A DNA stretch of 64,000 bases from Rhodospirillales bacterium (GCA_016699855.1 CP064988.1:3128501-3192500), one strand, 5' to 3'. Shown: positions 15,257 through 24,217, numbered from the stretch's first letter. The notes: generated from the letters alone by a model not told the origin. Program-made: numbers and translations.

Positions 15257-16273
15257 ATGTTCGGAATCCGCTTCCTCAAGGCCGATCCCACGCAGCACGT
15301 GCTGCATTTCAAGGGCGGCAAGGTGGTGCGCGAGGGCGCCGGGCTGTCGTTCTACTACTACGCGCCGACCAGCGGCATCGCCCTGGTCCCGACCGCCAGC
15401 GCCGACGATCCGTTCATGTTCACCGAGACGACGTCGGACTTCCAGGAGGTCTCCGTCCAGGGCCAGGTGTCCTACCGCGTGGCCGATCCGCGGCGGCTGG
15501 CCGAGATGATGAACTTCTCGCTCGACGCGCGGGGCCAGTACGCCTCGGAGGATCCGCGCAAGCTCTCCCAGCGCGTGCTCGACCAGGTGCTCGTGCTGAT
15601 GCGCACGCAGATCCAGGCGCTGCCGCTCAAGGAAGCGCTCGGCGCCGGCGACGGGCTGGGACGCCGCGTCGCCGAGACGCTGGCGGCCAGCCCGGTGGTC
15701 GCGGCGCTCGGTCTCGAGGTCCTCGGCCTGTCGGTGATCGCGGTGCGGCCGAAGCCGGAGACGGCGCGCGCGCTCGAGGCGGAGGCGCGCGAGGCGCTGC
15801 TGCGGCGCGCCGACGACGCCACGTACGCGCGCCGCAACGCCGCCGTCGAGCAGGAGCGCGTCATCAAGGAGAACGAGCTCAGCACCGAGATCGCCGTCGA
15901 GAACAAGCGCCGCCAGGTGCGCGAGGCGCAGATGGACGCCGAGCGCTCGGTGCGCGCCCGCCAGCAGCAGATCGAGCGCGAGGCGATGGAGGGACGCATC
16001 GCGCTGGAGGAGCGCAACAAGGCGCTGATGGCGCTGGCGAGCGAGAACGCCCGCGTCGACGCCGACGCCAAGGCCTACGGGCTGGCGGCGGCGATGAAGG
16101 CGTTCGCCGGCGTCGATCCGGCCACGGTGCAGGCGCTGGCCACGACCGGCATGCAGCCCGACCAGCTCATCGCGCTGGCCTTCCGCGGTCTGGCCGACAA
16201 CGCCACGCGCATCGGCGAGCTCAACATCTCGCCCGACCTGCTGCGCGAGGTCATGAAGCGCGGCAAGGGCTGA
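15257..16273 (+). CDS. SPFH/band 7 domain protein
   Basis: A 338-residue protein. Residues about 5-180 form an SPFH/band 7 domain (V-R-E-G-A-G-L-S-F-Y-Y, then V-Q-G-Q-V-S-Y-R-V-A-D-P). They are followed by a charged coiled coil (about 190-275) rich in Glu/Arg/Ala and a short C-terminal helix-breaking segment. Such proteins oligomerise as membrane-associated scaffolds, but no N-terminal transmembrane helix is obvious here. The gene is 5 bases from a NAD-kinase-like gene, so the two very likely form one operon and act together. The function of the pair is not known to me. The ATG at 15257 starts the domain directly. Confidence 0.85.
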   Translation: MFGIRFLKADPTQHVLHFKGGKVVREGAGLSFYYYAPTSGIALVPTASADDPFMFTETTSDFQEVSVQGQVSYRVADPRRLAEMMNFSLDARGQYASEDPRKLSQRVLDQVLVLMRTQIQALPLKEALGAGDGLGRRVAETLAASPVVAALGLEVLGLSVIAVRPKPETARALEAEAREALLRRADDATYARRNAAVEQERVIKENELSTEIAVENKRRQVREAQMDAERSVRARQQQIEREAMEGRIALEERNKALMALASENARVDADAKAYGLAAAMKAFAGVDPATVQALATTGMQPDQLIALAFRGLADNATRIGELNISPDLLREVMKRGKG

Positions 16274-16278
16274 GCGCC

Positions 16279-17217
16279 GTGCCTCCGCTGACCGAGCGGC
16301 GGCTGGTCGTCGTCACCCGGCCGACGCGGCTCGAGGAGCTGCTGGTCCGCCACAACACCCGAGGCCAGGCGAAGTTCCACGTCGAGAGCCGGGGCGGCGC
16401 CTTCGGCGACTACCTCGACGAGCACGACCGCTACCACGCGGCGCTGGTCCGCGCCGAGACGGCGCTGCGGGAGCTGGGACGGGTCCACCGGCTGGCGCGC
16501 GCCCACGTGCCCAGCTACCTGTTCGGTCCGGACGACGTGGTGGTCGCGGTCGGCCAGGACGGGCTGGTCGCCAACGTCCTGAAATACCTCGACGGGCAGG
16601 CGGTGCTCGGCGTCAATCCGGACCCTGCGCGCTGGGACGGCGTTCTGCTGCCGTTCACGGCCGCCGACGTCGCCGCCGCCGCGCGCGACCATCTCGCCGC
16701 GCGCCGGCCTCTGCGCGAGATCGCGATGGCGCGCGCGGCGCTCAACGACGGCCAGGAGCTGCACGCCGTCAACGACCTGTTCATCGGACCGCGCAGCCAC
16801 ACCTCGGCGCGCTACGTGCTGCGCGCGGCCGGCGGCGAGGAGCGCCAGTCCTCCAGCGGCGTGATCGTCTCGACCGGGCTGGGTTCGACCGGCTGGCTGC
16901 GCAGCCTCCACGCCCAATGGGCCGGCATGGGCGCGGCGCTCACCGGCGCGGCGGCCGGCGGGCCCGATGACTGCCGCTTCGCGTGGGAGGCGCGCGAGCT
17001 GCGCTTCTGCGTGCGCGAGCCGTTCCCCAGCCGCAGCTCCGGCGCCACGCTGGTCTACGGGCGCGTCGAGGAGTCGGGCCCGCTGCGCATCGAGTCGCTG
17101 ATGCCGGAGAACGGCGTCATCTTCAGCGACGGCATCGAGGCCGACCATCTGGCGTTCAACAGCGGCGCCATCGCCACGATCGGCGTCGCCGCGCGCCGCG
17201 GACTGCTGGTGGTCTGA
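16279..17217 (+). CDS. NAD-kinase/diacylglycerol-kinase-fold protein paired with SPFH gene
   Basis: A 312-residue protein of the ATP-NAD kinase fold. Support comes from V-V-V-A-V-G-Q-D-G-L-V-A-N (about 92-104), where NAD kinases have G-G-D-G-T, then L-G-V-N-P-D-P, N-D-L-F-I-G, and the strand-turn S-S-G-V-I-V-S-T-G-L-G-S-T-G-W (about 192-206), which matches the G-S-T-A-Y region of NAD kinases. The first glycine of GGDG is replaced by Gln, so activity could be altered or specific for another substrate. A GTG start at 16279, 5 bases after the SPFH stop, is supported by the coupling. It is not the house-keeping NAD kinase by length and context. Confidence 0.72.
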   Translation: MPPLTERRLVVVTRPTRLEELLVRHNTRGQAKFHVESRGGAFGDYLDEHDRYHAALVRAETALRELGRVHRLARAHVPSYLFGPDDVVVAVGQDGLVANVLKYLDGQAVLGVNPDPARWDGVLLPFTAADVAAAARDHLAARRPLREIAMARAALNDGQELHAVNDLFIGPRSHTSARYVLRAAGGEERQSSSGVIVSTGLGSTGWLRSLHAQWAGMGAALTGAAAGGPDDCRFAWEARELRFCVREPFPSRSSGATLVYGRVEESGPLRIESLMPENGVIFSDGIEADHLAFNSGAIATIGVAARRGLLVV

Positions 17218-17350
17218 CGCCGGCGGCGACGCGCCGCGTATCGAATCGACAGCGAACCGGCATTTCAGCCCGCGGCGCCGATCTCCGACGATGCGATCCA
17301 CGGCCCGGATGATCCGGTCCGGGGACATCGACCTCGCTGGAGACCTCGCC

Positions 17351-17848
17351 ATGACCAACACCACCGTCCATCCGCGCCGGGCGCGCGGCGCCTTCGCGTC
17401 GGCCGCCGGGATCGCCGTCGGCCTGTTCGCGCTCTCGGGCGCCGCCAACGCCGGGCAGTGCCCGGCCGACAAGCGCGGCGTCGACGTCACCAAGCCGGTC
17501 GCGCACGCCGCCAAGGGCGTCACCGACACGGTGCTGACGTCGATCGACCTCGCCAAGGAGACCAACGTGAAGGCCGACGGCCGCATGTTCCGCCTGCGCC
17601 GCCTCGTCGTGCAGCCCGGCGGCATCGTGCCTTGGCACAGCCATGGCGACCGTCCGGCGATCATTTACGTCGTCGAGGGCGAGATCGTGGAGTACGCCAG
17701 CAACTGCGCCGTCGGCATCCTGCACAAGGCGGGCGAGTCGACGCCGGAGCTGAAGGGCACCGCGCATTGGTGGCGCAACATGGGGGCCAAGCCCGCCGTG
17801 CTGCTGTCGGCCGATCTGCTCGCCGACCCGCACGACAAGCACATGTGA
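17351..17848 (+). CDS. Secreted cupin-domain protein
   Basis: A 165-residue protein with a signal peptide: a positive start, hydrophobic A-S-A-A-G-I-A-V-G-L-F-A-L-S-G, and cleavage after A-A-N-A (about residue 34). The mature part is a small beta-barrel cupin with the metal-site motif P-W-H-S-H-G-D-R-P (about 97-105), followed by V-V-E-G-E-I-V-E-Y. It probably sits in the periplasm. It precedes an MFS permease gene by 82 bp on the same strand. Family members bind metal and small molecules, but no specific reaction can be assigned. Confidence 0.8.
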   Translation: MTNTTVHPRRARGAFASAAGIAVGLFALSGAANAGQCPADKRGVDVTKPVAHAAKGVTDTVLTSIDLAKETNVKADGRMFRLRRLVVQPGGIVPWHSHGDRPAIIYVVEGEIVEYASNCAVGILHKAGESTPELKGTAHWWRNMGAKPAVLLSADLLADPHDKHM

Positions 17849-17930
17849 GCCGGACCGCGTCGCGCCGGACCGCCGGCCGCGACGCCGACGCTCCACCGGC
17901 GCCGCGCGCGTCCTTGAAACGGAGTCGAGC

Positions 17931-19115
17931 ATGTCGACGGTCGCGGCCGCCTCCGCGCGCGGCGTCGCGCGCGCCTTCGTCATCGGCCTGACGGCGTTCC
18001 TGACCGTCGTCGATCTTTTCGCCACGCAGGCGCTGCTGCCGTCGCTGGCGCGCGTCTACGGCGTCTCGCCGGGCGCGATGGGCCTGGCCGTCAACGCCTG
18101 CACCCTGGGCATGGCCGTGGCCGGCCTCGGCGTCGCGCTGGCCGGCGCGCGGATCGACCGCCGCCGCGGCATCCTGGTCAGCCTGGTGGTCCTCGCGGTC
18201 CCCACCAGCCTGCTGTCGGTCGCGCCCGATATCGCCACCTTCGCGGCGCTGCGCGTCTGGCAGGGCCTGTGCATGGCCGCCGCTTTCACGCTCACGCTGT
18301 CCCATCTCGGCGAGCACGGCGACGCGCGCGACACGGCCGGCGCCTTCGCCGCCTACATCACCGGCAACGTCGCCAGCAACCTGTTCGGCCGGCTGTTCGC
18401 CGCGGGGCTGGCCGACCATTTCGGCCTGGCCGCGAACTTCCACGTGTTCGCCGCGCTCAACCTGCTGGGCGCGGTCCTCGTCCACTTCACGATCGACCGC
18501 GCGCCGCCGATGCCGCGGGGCGCCGCCAGCGGCGCCGCCGCGGGCGCGGCGTGGCTGGCGCATCTGCGGAATCCGGAACTGCGCGCCACCTTCGCGATCG
18601 GCTTCCTGATCCTGTTCGCGTTCATCGGCACGTTCACCTACGTCAACTTCACGCTCGTGCGCGCGCCGTTCGGCGTGTCGATGATGGGGCTCGGCTTCGT
18701 CTACCTCGTCTTCGCGCCGGCCATCGCCACCACGCCGGTCGCCGGACGCGCCGCCGCGCGCCTCGGCGCTCCGGCGGCGCTGGTCGCCGGCTTCGCCGCG
18801 GCCGGCGCCGGGCTGGCGCTGCTGCTGCTGCCGTGGCTGGCGGCGGCGCTCGCCGGCCTCGTGCTGGTCGGCATCGGCACGTTCTTCGCGCAGGCCGTCG
18901 CCACCGGCCATGTCGGGCGCGTCGCGACGGCGGACCGCGGCGCGGCCAGCGGCGTCTACCTCGCCAGCTACTTCCTCGGCGGCCTCGTCGGCAGCTTCGC
19001 GCTGGGCCGGGTGTTCGACGGCTATGGGTGGACCGCCTGCGTCGCGGCGATCGGCGCCGCGCTACTGCTTGCCGCTATCCTGTCGGCGCGCCTGCGGGGA
19101 TCTCCCCCGACCTGA
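17931..19115 (+). CDS. MFS transporter
   Basis: A 394-residue permease with 12 predicted hydrophobic helices, starting at the ATG at 17931. Motifs include F-A-T-Q-A-L-L-P-S-L in helix 1, the loop R-I-D-R-R-R-G after helix 2, and L-R-V-W-Q-G-L-C-M-A in helix 4. This resembles the YnfM/arabinose-efflux-like subgroup of MFS exporters. The substrate is not evident. It may be transcribed with the secreted cupin upstream. Its last 54 bases overlap the 3' end of the convergent ATPase gene, which is unusual but possible in compact genomes. Confidence 0.85.
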   Translation: MSTVAAASARGVARAFVIGLTAFLTVVDLFATQALLPSLARVYGVSPGAMGLAVNACTLGMAVAGLGVALAGARIDRRRGILVSLVVLAVPTSLLSVAPDIATFAALRVWQGLCMAAAFTLTLSHLGEHGDARDTAGAFAAYITGNVASNLFGRLFAAGLADHFGLAANFHVFAALNLLGAVLVHFTIDRAPPMPRGAASGAAAGAAWLAHLRNPELRATFAIGFLILFAFIGTFTYVNFTLVRAPFGVSMMGLGFVYLVFAPAIATTPVAGRAAARLGAPAALVAGFAAAGAGLALLLLPWLAAALAGLVLVGIGTFFAQAVATGHVGRVATADRGAASGVYLASYFLGGLVGSFALGRVFDGYGWTACVAAIGAALLLAAILSARLRGSPPT

Positions 19116-19715
19116 TGTCGCCGCGCGCGCCGGCGCCCCGGACACGTCGAGGATCGCATCCATCGCCGCCACCAGCGCGTCGCGGTCGGCGAAGGCGCGC
19201 CAGGCGTCGGGCGTCTCGAAGGAACGCGCGTAGCCCGCTTGATCGGCCAGCACGGCGGCGAGATCGGGGAAGCGCGCGGCCTCGCCGTCGCGGCCGTCTT
19301 CGAGGGCGGCGCGGGCCTGGATGCGCCGCAGCGTCGCGGCCGGATCGGGCGCGATCCACAGCAGGTGGCGGGTCCACGCCCCCGGCCGCGCCAGCGCCGT
19401 CAGCACGTCCATCAGCGGCCCGTTGAACCAGTCCTGCGACAGGATCGCGCCTTCGACCACGAGGTCGCCATCCATCCCGGCCAGCTCCGGATGGCGCTCC
19501 CGCGCGCAGTGCGCCAACAGCTCCTCCAGCCGCATCGTCGCGGGATCCTCCGGCCAGGCCTGCCAGTTGAAGCGCTCCGCCTCGCGGATGAACGGGAACG
19601 CCAACGCCACGGCGGCCTGCTGGATGTCGTCGACATGGACGTGGAAGGCGCGGCCGGTCAGCGCCAGCGCGGCGGAGGTCTTGCCCGTGCCGGTGGCGCC
19701 GGCGATCAGGATCAT
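19062..19715 (-). CDS. P-loop ATPase/kinase of unknown target
   Basis: A 217-residue protein with a Walker A motif G-A-T-G-T-G-K-T-S at residues 5-13 directly after the start, then H-V-H-V-D-D (Walker B-like/acceptor Asp), and L-V-V-E-G-A-I-L-S. The size and the motif order fit a small zeta-toxin- or AAA_33-like nucleotide kinase, but I do not recognise a specific family. An ATG at 19748 would add 11 residues; neither start has a clear Shine-Dalgarno sequence. The C-terminal 18 codons overlap the convergent MFS gene and are low-complexity, so the true functional end may be earlier. It is divergent from vsr. Confidence 0.68.
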   Translation of the reverse strand: MILIAGATGTGKTSAALALTGRAFHVHVDDIQQAAVALAFPFIREAERFNWQAWPEDPATMRLEELLAHCARERHPELAGMDGDLVVEGAILSQDWFNGPLMDVLTALARPGAWTRHLLWIAPDPAATLRRIQARAALEDGRDGEAARFPDLAAVLADQAGYARSFETPDAWRAFADRDALVAAMDAILDVSGAPARAATSGRGRSPQARRQDSGKQ

Positions 19716-19912
19716 GCGCCGCGCCGGCGCGGCGCGGGAGCGGGGCATGGCGGCGGGGCGGGATCGTCCTGTTTTCACGCGCGTGCGAGAATGCGGCTCG
19801 GGGCGCCGGACCGCAAGCCGGGGCCCCGATCCATCCACGACGCGCGGACGGCGCTGTGTCGCGCGCCGCGCCGATGTCCTAGATTCGGGGCTCCGCCCCG
19901 CCACCACCAGCC

Positions 19913-20323
19913 ATGACCGATACCGTCTCGAAAGCCCGCCGCAGCGAGATCATGCGGGCCATCAAGGGCCGCGACACCGGCCCCGAGATGGCCGTGCGCC
20001 GGCTCGTGCATGGCATGGGCTACCGTTACGGCCTGCACTGCCGCGACCTGCCGGGCTCGCCCGACCTGGTGTTCCGGTCGCGCGGCAAGGTGATCTTCGT
20101 CCATGGCTGCTTCTGGCACGCCCACCACTGCGACGCCGGTCGCCGCGTGCCCAAGACGCGCACGGCGTTCTGGACGAGCAAGATCGCCGCCAACCGGGCG
20201 CGAGATATCCGCAACCGGCGCGATTTGCGGAAGCGGGAGTGGGGGGCGATGGTGGTGTGGGAGTGCGAAATCAAGGCGCTCGACCGTCTGGCGCGGCGAC
20301 TCCGGAGGTTTCTGGAAGCGTGA
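19913..20323 (+). CDS. vsr: Very short patch repair endonuclease
   Basis: A 136-residue Vsr-type nuclease (E. coli Vsr is 156 residues). It nicks 5' of T in T:G mismatches that arise when 5-methylcytosine deaminates. Diagnostic motifs are R-R-S-E-I-M-R-A-I-K-G-R-D-T at the N-terminus, L-P-G-S-P-D-L-V-F with the catalytic Asp, and the His/Cys segment F-V-H-G-C-F-W-H-A-H-H-C. The stop lies 2 bases before the dcm start, so the pair is one operon. Vsr normally travels with a C5-methyltransferase, as here. Confidence 0.94.
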   Translation: MTDTVSKARRSEIMRAIKGRDTGPEMAVRRLVHGMGYRYGLHCRDLPGSPDLVFRSRGKVIFVHGCFWHAHHCDAGRRVPKTRTAFWTSKIAANRARDIRNRRDLRKREWGAMVVWECEIKALDRLARRLRRFLEA

Positions 20324-20325
20324 CG

Positions 20326-21504
20326 ATGCGATCGGTCGAGCTCTTCGCCGGCGCCGGTGGCATGGCGATCGGCGTGTCACGGGCCGGCTTCCAGCCGGTC
20401 GCCGTGATCGAGCGCGATCCCTACGCCTGCGACACGATCCGCGAGAACCAGGCCGCCGGGCTGCCGCCGATGGCGCATTGGCCGTTGACGCAGGGCGACG
20501 TGCGCGATGTCGACTACGGCGCGCTCGGCCGTGTGGACCTCGTCTCCGGCGGTCCCCCCTGCCAGCCGTTCTCGCTGGGCGGCAAGCACCGCGGCCGGCT
20601 CGACGCCCGCGACATGTTCCCGGAGGCCGTGCGCGCGATCCGCGGGCTGCGCCCGAAGGCGTTCATCTTCGAGAACGTGCGAGGCCTGACGCGGGCGGCG
20701 TTCCGGAATTACTTCGAGTACGTCCGCCTGCAGCTCGCCTTCCCGCATCTCGTCGCGAAGGCAGACGAGGGATGGATCGACCATCTCGGCCGCCTCGAGC
20801 GACAGGCGACCCGTGGACGGGGCGGCGACGCGCGCTACCGCGTAGTGGCGCGCGTGCTCGACGCCGCCGACCACGGCGTGCCGCAACGCCGCCACCGCGT
20901 GTTCCTCGTCGGCTTCCGCGCCGATCTCGATATCGAATGGTCGTTCCCCGAGGCGACGCACGGCGCCGACGCGCTGCTGCGCGACAAATTCAGGACCGGC
21001 GCGTACTGGGAGCGCCACCGGGTCGCGCGACGCCACCGGCCGGCGCCGACTGCCGCCGAGCGCGCCCGGCTCGACAAGGCCGCGGACACGCGCGGCCCGG
21101 AGCGGCCGTGGCGCACCGTGCGCGACGCCCTGGCCGGCCTTCCCGATCCCGAGCGGGCGCCGGCGGCGGCGGCGCGGATCGCGAACCACGGCTTCAATCC
21201 CGGCGCGCGCGCCTATGCGGGCCACACGGGCAGCCCGCTCGACGCGCCCGCGAAAGCGTTGAAAGCCGGCGACCATGGCGTTCCCGGCGGCGAGAACATG
21301 CTGGTGCGCGACGACGGTTCGCTGCGCTACTTCAGCGTCCGCGAGAGCGCGCGTCTCCAGGCGTTCCCCGACGAATTCCGCTTCCACGGCTCGTGGTCCG
21401 AGACCATGCGTCAGCTCGGCAACGCGGTCCCGGTCACGCTGGCGGAGACCGTCGCCCGCGGCGTGATGGCGCGTCTGGCGTCGCACGGCGCGCCGAGCGC
21501 GTGA
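20326..21504 (+). CDS. DNA (cytosine-5)-methyltransferase, Vsr-linked
   Basis: A 392-residue C5-cytosine methyltransferase with all core motifs in the normal order. Motif I is E-L-F-A-G-A-G-G-M at the start, motif IV G-G-P-P-C-Q-P-F-S with nucleophile C79, motif VI E-N-V-R-G, motif VIII Q-R-R-H-R-V-F-L-V-G, and motif X near the C-terminus (Q-L-G-N-A-V-P). The target-recognition segment between VIII and IX (about 235-330) is not one I can assign to a sequence. Vsr is encoded directly upstream. No restriction endonuclease gene is adjacent, since the next gene is a metabolic hydrolase. It is therefore an orphan methyltransferase or the remnant of a restriction-modification unit. Confidence 0.93.
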   Translation: MRSVELFAGAGGMAIGVSRAGFQPVAVIERDPYACDTIRENQAAGLPPMAHWPLTQGDVRDVDYGALGRVDLVSGGPPCQPFSLGGKHRGRLDARDMFPEAVRAIRGLRPKAFIFENVRGLTRAAFRNYFEYVRLQLAFPHLVAKADEGWIDHLGRLERQATRGRGGDARYRVVARVLDAADHGVPQRRHRVFLVGFRADLDIEWSFPEATHGADALLRDKFRTGAYWERHRVARRHRPAPTAAERARLDKAADTRGPERPWRTVRDALAGLPDPERAPAAAARIANHGFNPGARAYAGHTGSPLDAPAKALKAGDHGVPGGENMLVRDDGSLRYFSVRESARLQAFPDEFRFHGSWSETMRQLGNAVPVTLAETVARGVMARLASHGAPSA

Positions 21505-21561
21505 CGTGCCGCCGCGCGCCGACTAGCCTGTTTCCGTCCTTCGCCTCCGGAGCCTCCACGC

Positions 21562-22506
21562 ATGACCGACGCGCCCATCGAGTTCGCGTTCCCCGACATC
21601 TCGCGCTGGCGCGACTCGACGGCGGGCGCGCCGTTCGTGCACGTGTTCGACTCCGGGGCGCCGGGTCCGGTGGTGATGCTGAACGCGCTGACGCACGGCA
21701 ACGAGGTGTCCGGCGCCATCGTGGTCGACGCGCTGCTGGCCGCCGGTTTGCGGCCCCGCCGCGGCGCGCTGATCCTGAGCTTCGCCAACGTGGACGCGTA
21801 TTTCTCGTTCACGCCGGACGCGCCGTTCCGCTCGCGCATGGTCGACGAGGATTTCAACCGCGTGTGGGGCCGCCTCGACGGTCCGCCCGACACGGTGGAG
21901 ATGCGCCGCGCCAAGGCGCTGGAGCCGTTCGTGGCGCGCGCCGACCTGCTGCTCGACCTGCACTCGATGCACGACGATTGCGTGCCGTTGATGCTGTCGG
22001 GTCCGCTCGACAAGGGCGTCGCGCTGGCCCGCGCCGTCGGCGCGCCGGTCGACATCATCCGCGACGCGGGCCATCCCTCGGGCCGGCGCATGCGCGACTA
22101 CGGCGGCTTCGGCGATGTGGCCAGCGCGAAGAACGCGCTGCTGATCGAGACCGGCCAGCACTGGCGCGCCTCCTCGGTGGTCGTGGCCAAGGACGTGGCG
22201 GCGCGGTTCCTCGCGCTGAGCGGCGTGGTCGACCCGGCTGACCTTCCGGCCGGCTGGCGCCAACCCGATCCGCCGGCGCAACGCGTCGTCGAGGTGACCG
22301 ACGCCGTCGCCACGAAAGGCGGCGATTTCCGCTTCGTCCGCCCGTTCGCCGGCCAGGAGGTGGTCGCGAAGGCGGGCACCCTGCTGGGCCACGACGGCGG
22401 CACGCCGGTGCATACGCCCTACGACGACTGCGTGCTGGTGATGCCGTCCAACCACAACGTCAAAGCCGGCGTCACCGTCGTCCGCCTCGGCCGCATCGTC
22501 GCGTGA
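21562..22506 (+). CDS. Succinylglutamate desuccinylase/aspartoacylase (AstE/AspA) family zinc hydrolase
   Basis: A 314-residue M14-like metallohydrolase. The Zn ligands are visible as T-H-G-N-E (H45, E48) and D-L-H-S-M-H (H134). F-N-R-V-W-G provides the substrate-binding Asn/Arg segment. The C-terminal beta domain (about 230-314) is the barrel-like extension found in AspA/AstE relatives. The family removes acyl groups from N-acylated amino acids in the cytoplasm. The exact substrate is unknown. The ATG at 21562 starts close to the fold and is 57 bp after dcm. The gene faces the serine hydrolase gene with a 16-bp convergent gap. Confidence 0.85.
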   Translation: MTDAPIEFAFPDISRWRDSTAGAPFVHVFDSGAPGPVVMLNALTHGNEVSGAIVVDALLAAGLRPRRGALILSFANVDAYFSFTPDAPFRSRMVDEDFNRVWGRLDGPPDTVEMRRAKALEPFVARADLLLDLHSMHDDCVPLMLSGPLDKGVALARAVGAPVDIIRDAGHPSGRRMRDYGGFGDVASAKNALLIETGQHWRASSVVVAKDVAARFLALSGVVDPADLPAGWRQPDPPAQRVVEVTDAVATKGGDFRFVRPFAGQEVVAKAGTLLGHDGGTPVHTPYDDCVLVMPSNHNVKAGVTVVRLGRIVA

Positions 22507-22522
22507 GACGGCGCGCCGCGCG

Positions 22523-24118
22523 CTACACGCGGTCGAAGGGCAGGTTCTTGATGCGGCCGGTCGAGACCAGCAGGCCGGTCGGCTTGCCGGCGGCGTCGCG
22601 CACGATGCGGGCGTGCTGGACCACGTTGAGCCAGGTGCCCGGCGTCTCGATCTCGATCAGATCGCCCGCCAATCCGCGCACTGGCCATGCGGCGCCGGTG
22701 AAGAGCGGGCCGGCGACCAGCGCCACCACCGCGTCGCCACGGCGCTCGAACGTCCAGGTCGCGCCGACGTCGGCCGAGCGGTAGGCGCCCGCGAGATCGG
22801 CCGGCACCGCGTCGCGCGCCGCGACCTTGGCGAAGCGCCGCACGCGTCCGGCGCCGAGGTCGACGTCGATCGCGCCGTCCCCCGCCTTGATGGCGAAATC
22901 GAAACTGCCGCGCTCGGCCGCAAGCCAGCCGTCGCCGCGGTTCGCCAAGGTGAACGGAATGCCGTTCTGCGTGACCACCGCCTCGCCATCGCGCCACGCG
23001 AGCTCGAAGGCCGAGATCTCCTCGACGCTGGCGTAGAGCCCGGCGGCGGCGCGGATCGCGGCCTCGTCGACCGGCGCCGGCGGCGGCGCAAGTCGCGAAT
23101 CGCCGCGCAGCGTCTCGGCGGCGACGGCGCGCGCCAGCTTCGCCGGATCGGACGATCCCAGATTCACGATCACGACCACCGTCAGCCCGGCGTCGGGGAT
23201 CCGCAGGAACTCCGTGCGGTAGCCCGGCCACAACCCGCCATGGTCGATGGTGTCGAAGCCGCGCCACGTCGAGGCCTCGACGCCGCGGCGGTAGCGGTTG
23301 GGCAGCCCGCCGGTGAAGTTCGCGGACGCGGTCAGGCGCGTGGCGAGGTCGCGTGGCGCCAGCGCCGGGCGGTCGTAGTTGCGGCTCCAGATCAGCAGAT
23401 CCTCGACCGTCGAGGTCAGGCCGCCCTCGCCGCCCTGCGGATAGGCGTGGCCGGCGCGCCGCGGCGCGCCGTCTGGACCGGCGACGTACCCGGTGGCCAG
23501 GTCGGGGATCGGCGTGTCGATCGACGGCACCAGCGCCGTGCGCGTCATGCCCAGCGGCTTGAACACGCGCTCCGCCAGGAAGGCGCCCAGCGGCGCGCCC
23601 GCGATCCGCTCGACGATGCGGCCGAGCAGCAGGAAGTTGGTGTTGCTGTAGAGGAAGCGCGAACCGGGTTCGAAATTGAGGTGGTGGCAGCGCGCCACGG
23701 CGGCGTCGAGATCCTCCGGCCGCACCGGCTTGTCGAGATTCGATCCGCCCAGCCGCGTCAGCTCGAGGAAGTCCGGCCAGCCGCTGCAGTTGCGCATCAT
23801 CTGGTCGATGGTGATCGGCAGCGCGGGCAGTTCCGGCAGATAGCGGTGCGGCGGCGCGTCGAGCGCCAACCGGCCCTCGCTCTCCAGCATCAGGGCCGCC
23901 GTCACGGTGAACTGCTTGCTGACCGACGCGATGCGGAAGCGGGTGCGCGGCGTGACCGGCACGGCGTGCTCGACGCTGGCCAGCCCGTAGCCGCGCGTCA
24001 GCACGATGTCGCCGTCGCGCATGATCCCGACCACGGCGCCGGGCGTGGCGGGGCCGGCGACCTTCGCGAAGATCGCGTCGATCCGGCGTTCGAGGGCGAA
24101 CTGGTCGATCCCGGTCAT
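22523..24118 (-). CDS. Serine beta-lactamase-like hydrolase (D-aminopeptidase/penicillin-binding protein type)
   Basis: A 531-residue protein. The first 330 residues form a class C beta-lactamase-like domain with S65-V-S-K68 (SxxK), Y157-S-N159 and I-D-H-G-G as the third motif. The last 200 residues form two small barrel-like segments similar to the C-terminal domains of the D-aminopeptidase DAP of Ochrobactrum (about 520 residues). It probably hydrolyses peptides with D-amino acids or related amides. No signal peptide is visible, so it is likely cytoplasmic. The ATG at 24118 is chosen because the helical N-terminus starts there. It lies downstream of the lipoprotein gene's terminator. Confidence 0.82.
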   Translation of the reverse strand: MTGIDQFALERRIDAIFAKVAGPATPGAVVGIMRDGDIVLTRGYGLASVEHAVPVTPRTRFRIASVSKQFTVTAALMLESEGRLALDAPPHRYLPELPALPITIDQMMRNCSGWPDFLELTRLGGSNLDKPVRPEDLDAAVARCHHLNFEPGSRFLYSNTNFLLLGRIVERIAGAPLGAFLAERVFKPLGMTRTALVPSIDTPIPDLATGYVAGPDGAPRRAGHAYPQGGEGGLTSTVEDLLIWSRNYDRPALAPRDLATRLTASANFTGGLPNRYRRGVEASTWRGFDTIDHGGLWPGYRTEFLRIPDAGLTVVVIVNLGSSDPAKLARAVAAETLRGDSRLAPPPAPVDEAAIRAAAGLYASVEEISAFELAWRDGEAVVTQNGIPFTLANRGDGWLAAERGSFDFAIKAGDGAIDVDLGAGRVRRFAKVAARDAVPADLAGAYRSADVGATWTFERRGDAVVALVAGPLFTGAAWPVRGLAGDLIEIETPGTWLNVVQHARIVRDAAGKPTGLLVSTGRIKNLPFDRV

Positions 24119-24148
24119 GGCGTCGCGTCCTCGCGTCGGGGGCCAACG

Positions 24149-24174
24149 AAAAAGCGCGGCGTCAAGCGCCGCGC
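24149..24174 (-). terminator. Rho-independent terminator after the lipoprotein gene
   Basis: On the reverse strand GCGCGGCG and CGCCGCGC form an 8-bp stem (24154-24161 and 24167-24174) around a five-base loop. Transcribed toward lower coordinates, the stem is followed by five U residues (the A run at 24149-24153). It lies 43 bases past the stop of the lipoprotein gene at 24218 and just before the start of the serine hydrolase gene. Confidence 0.75.
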
Positions 24175-24217
24175 GTCGGTCGATGGAGGGTCGGCGGCCT
24201 TCCGGCCGCCGCGCGCC

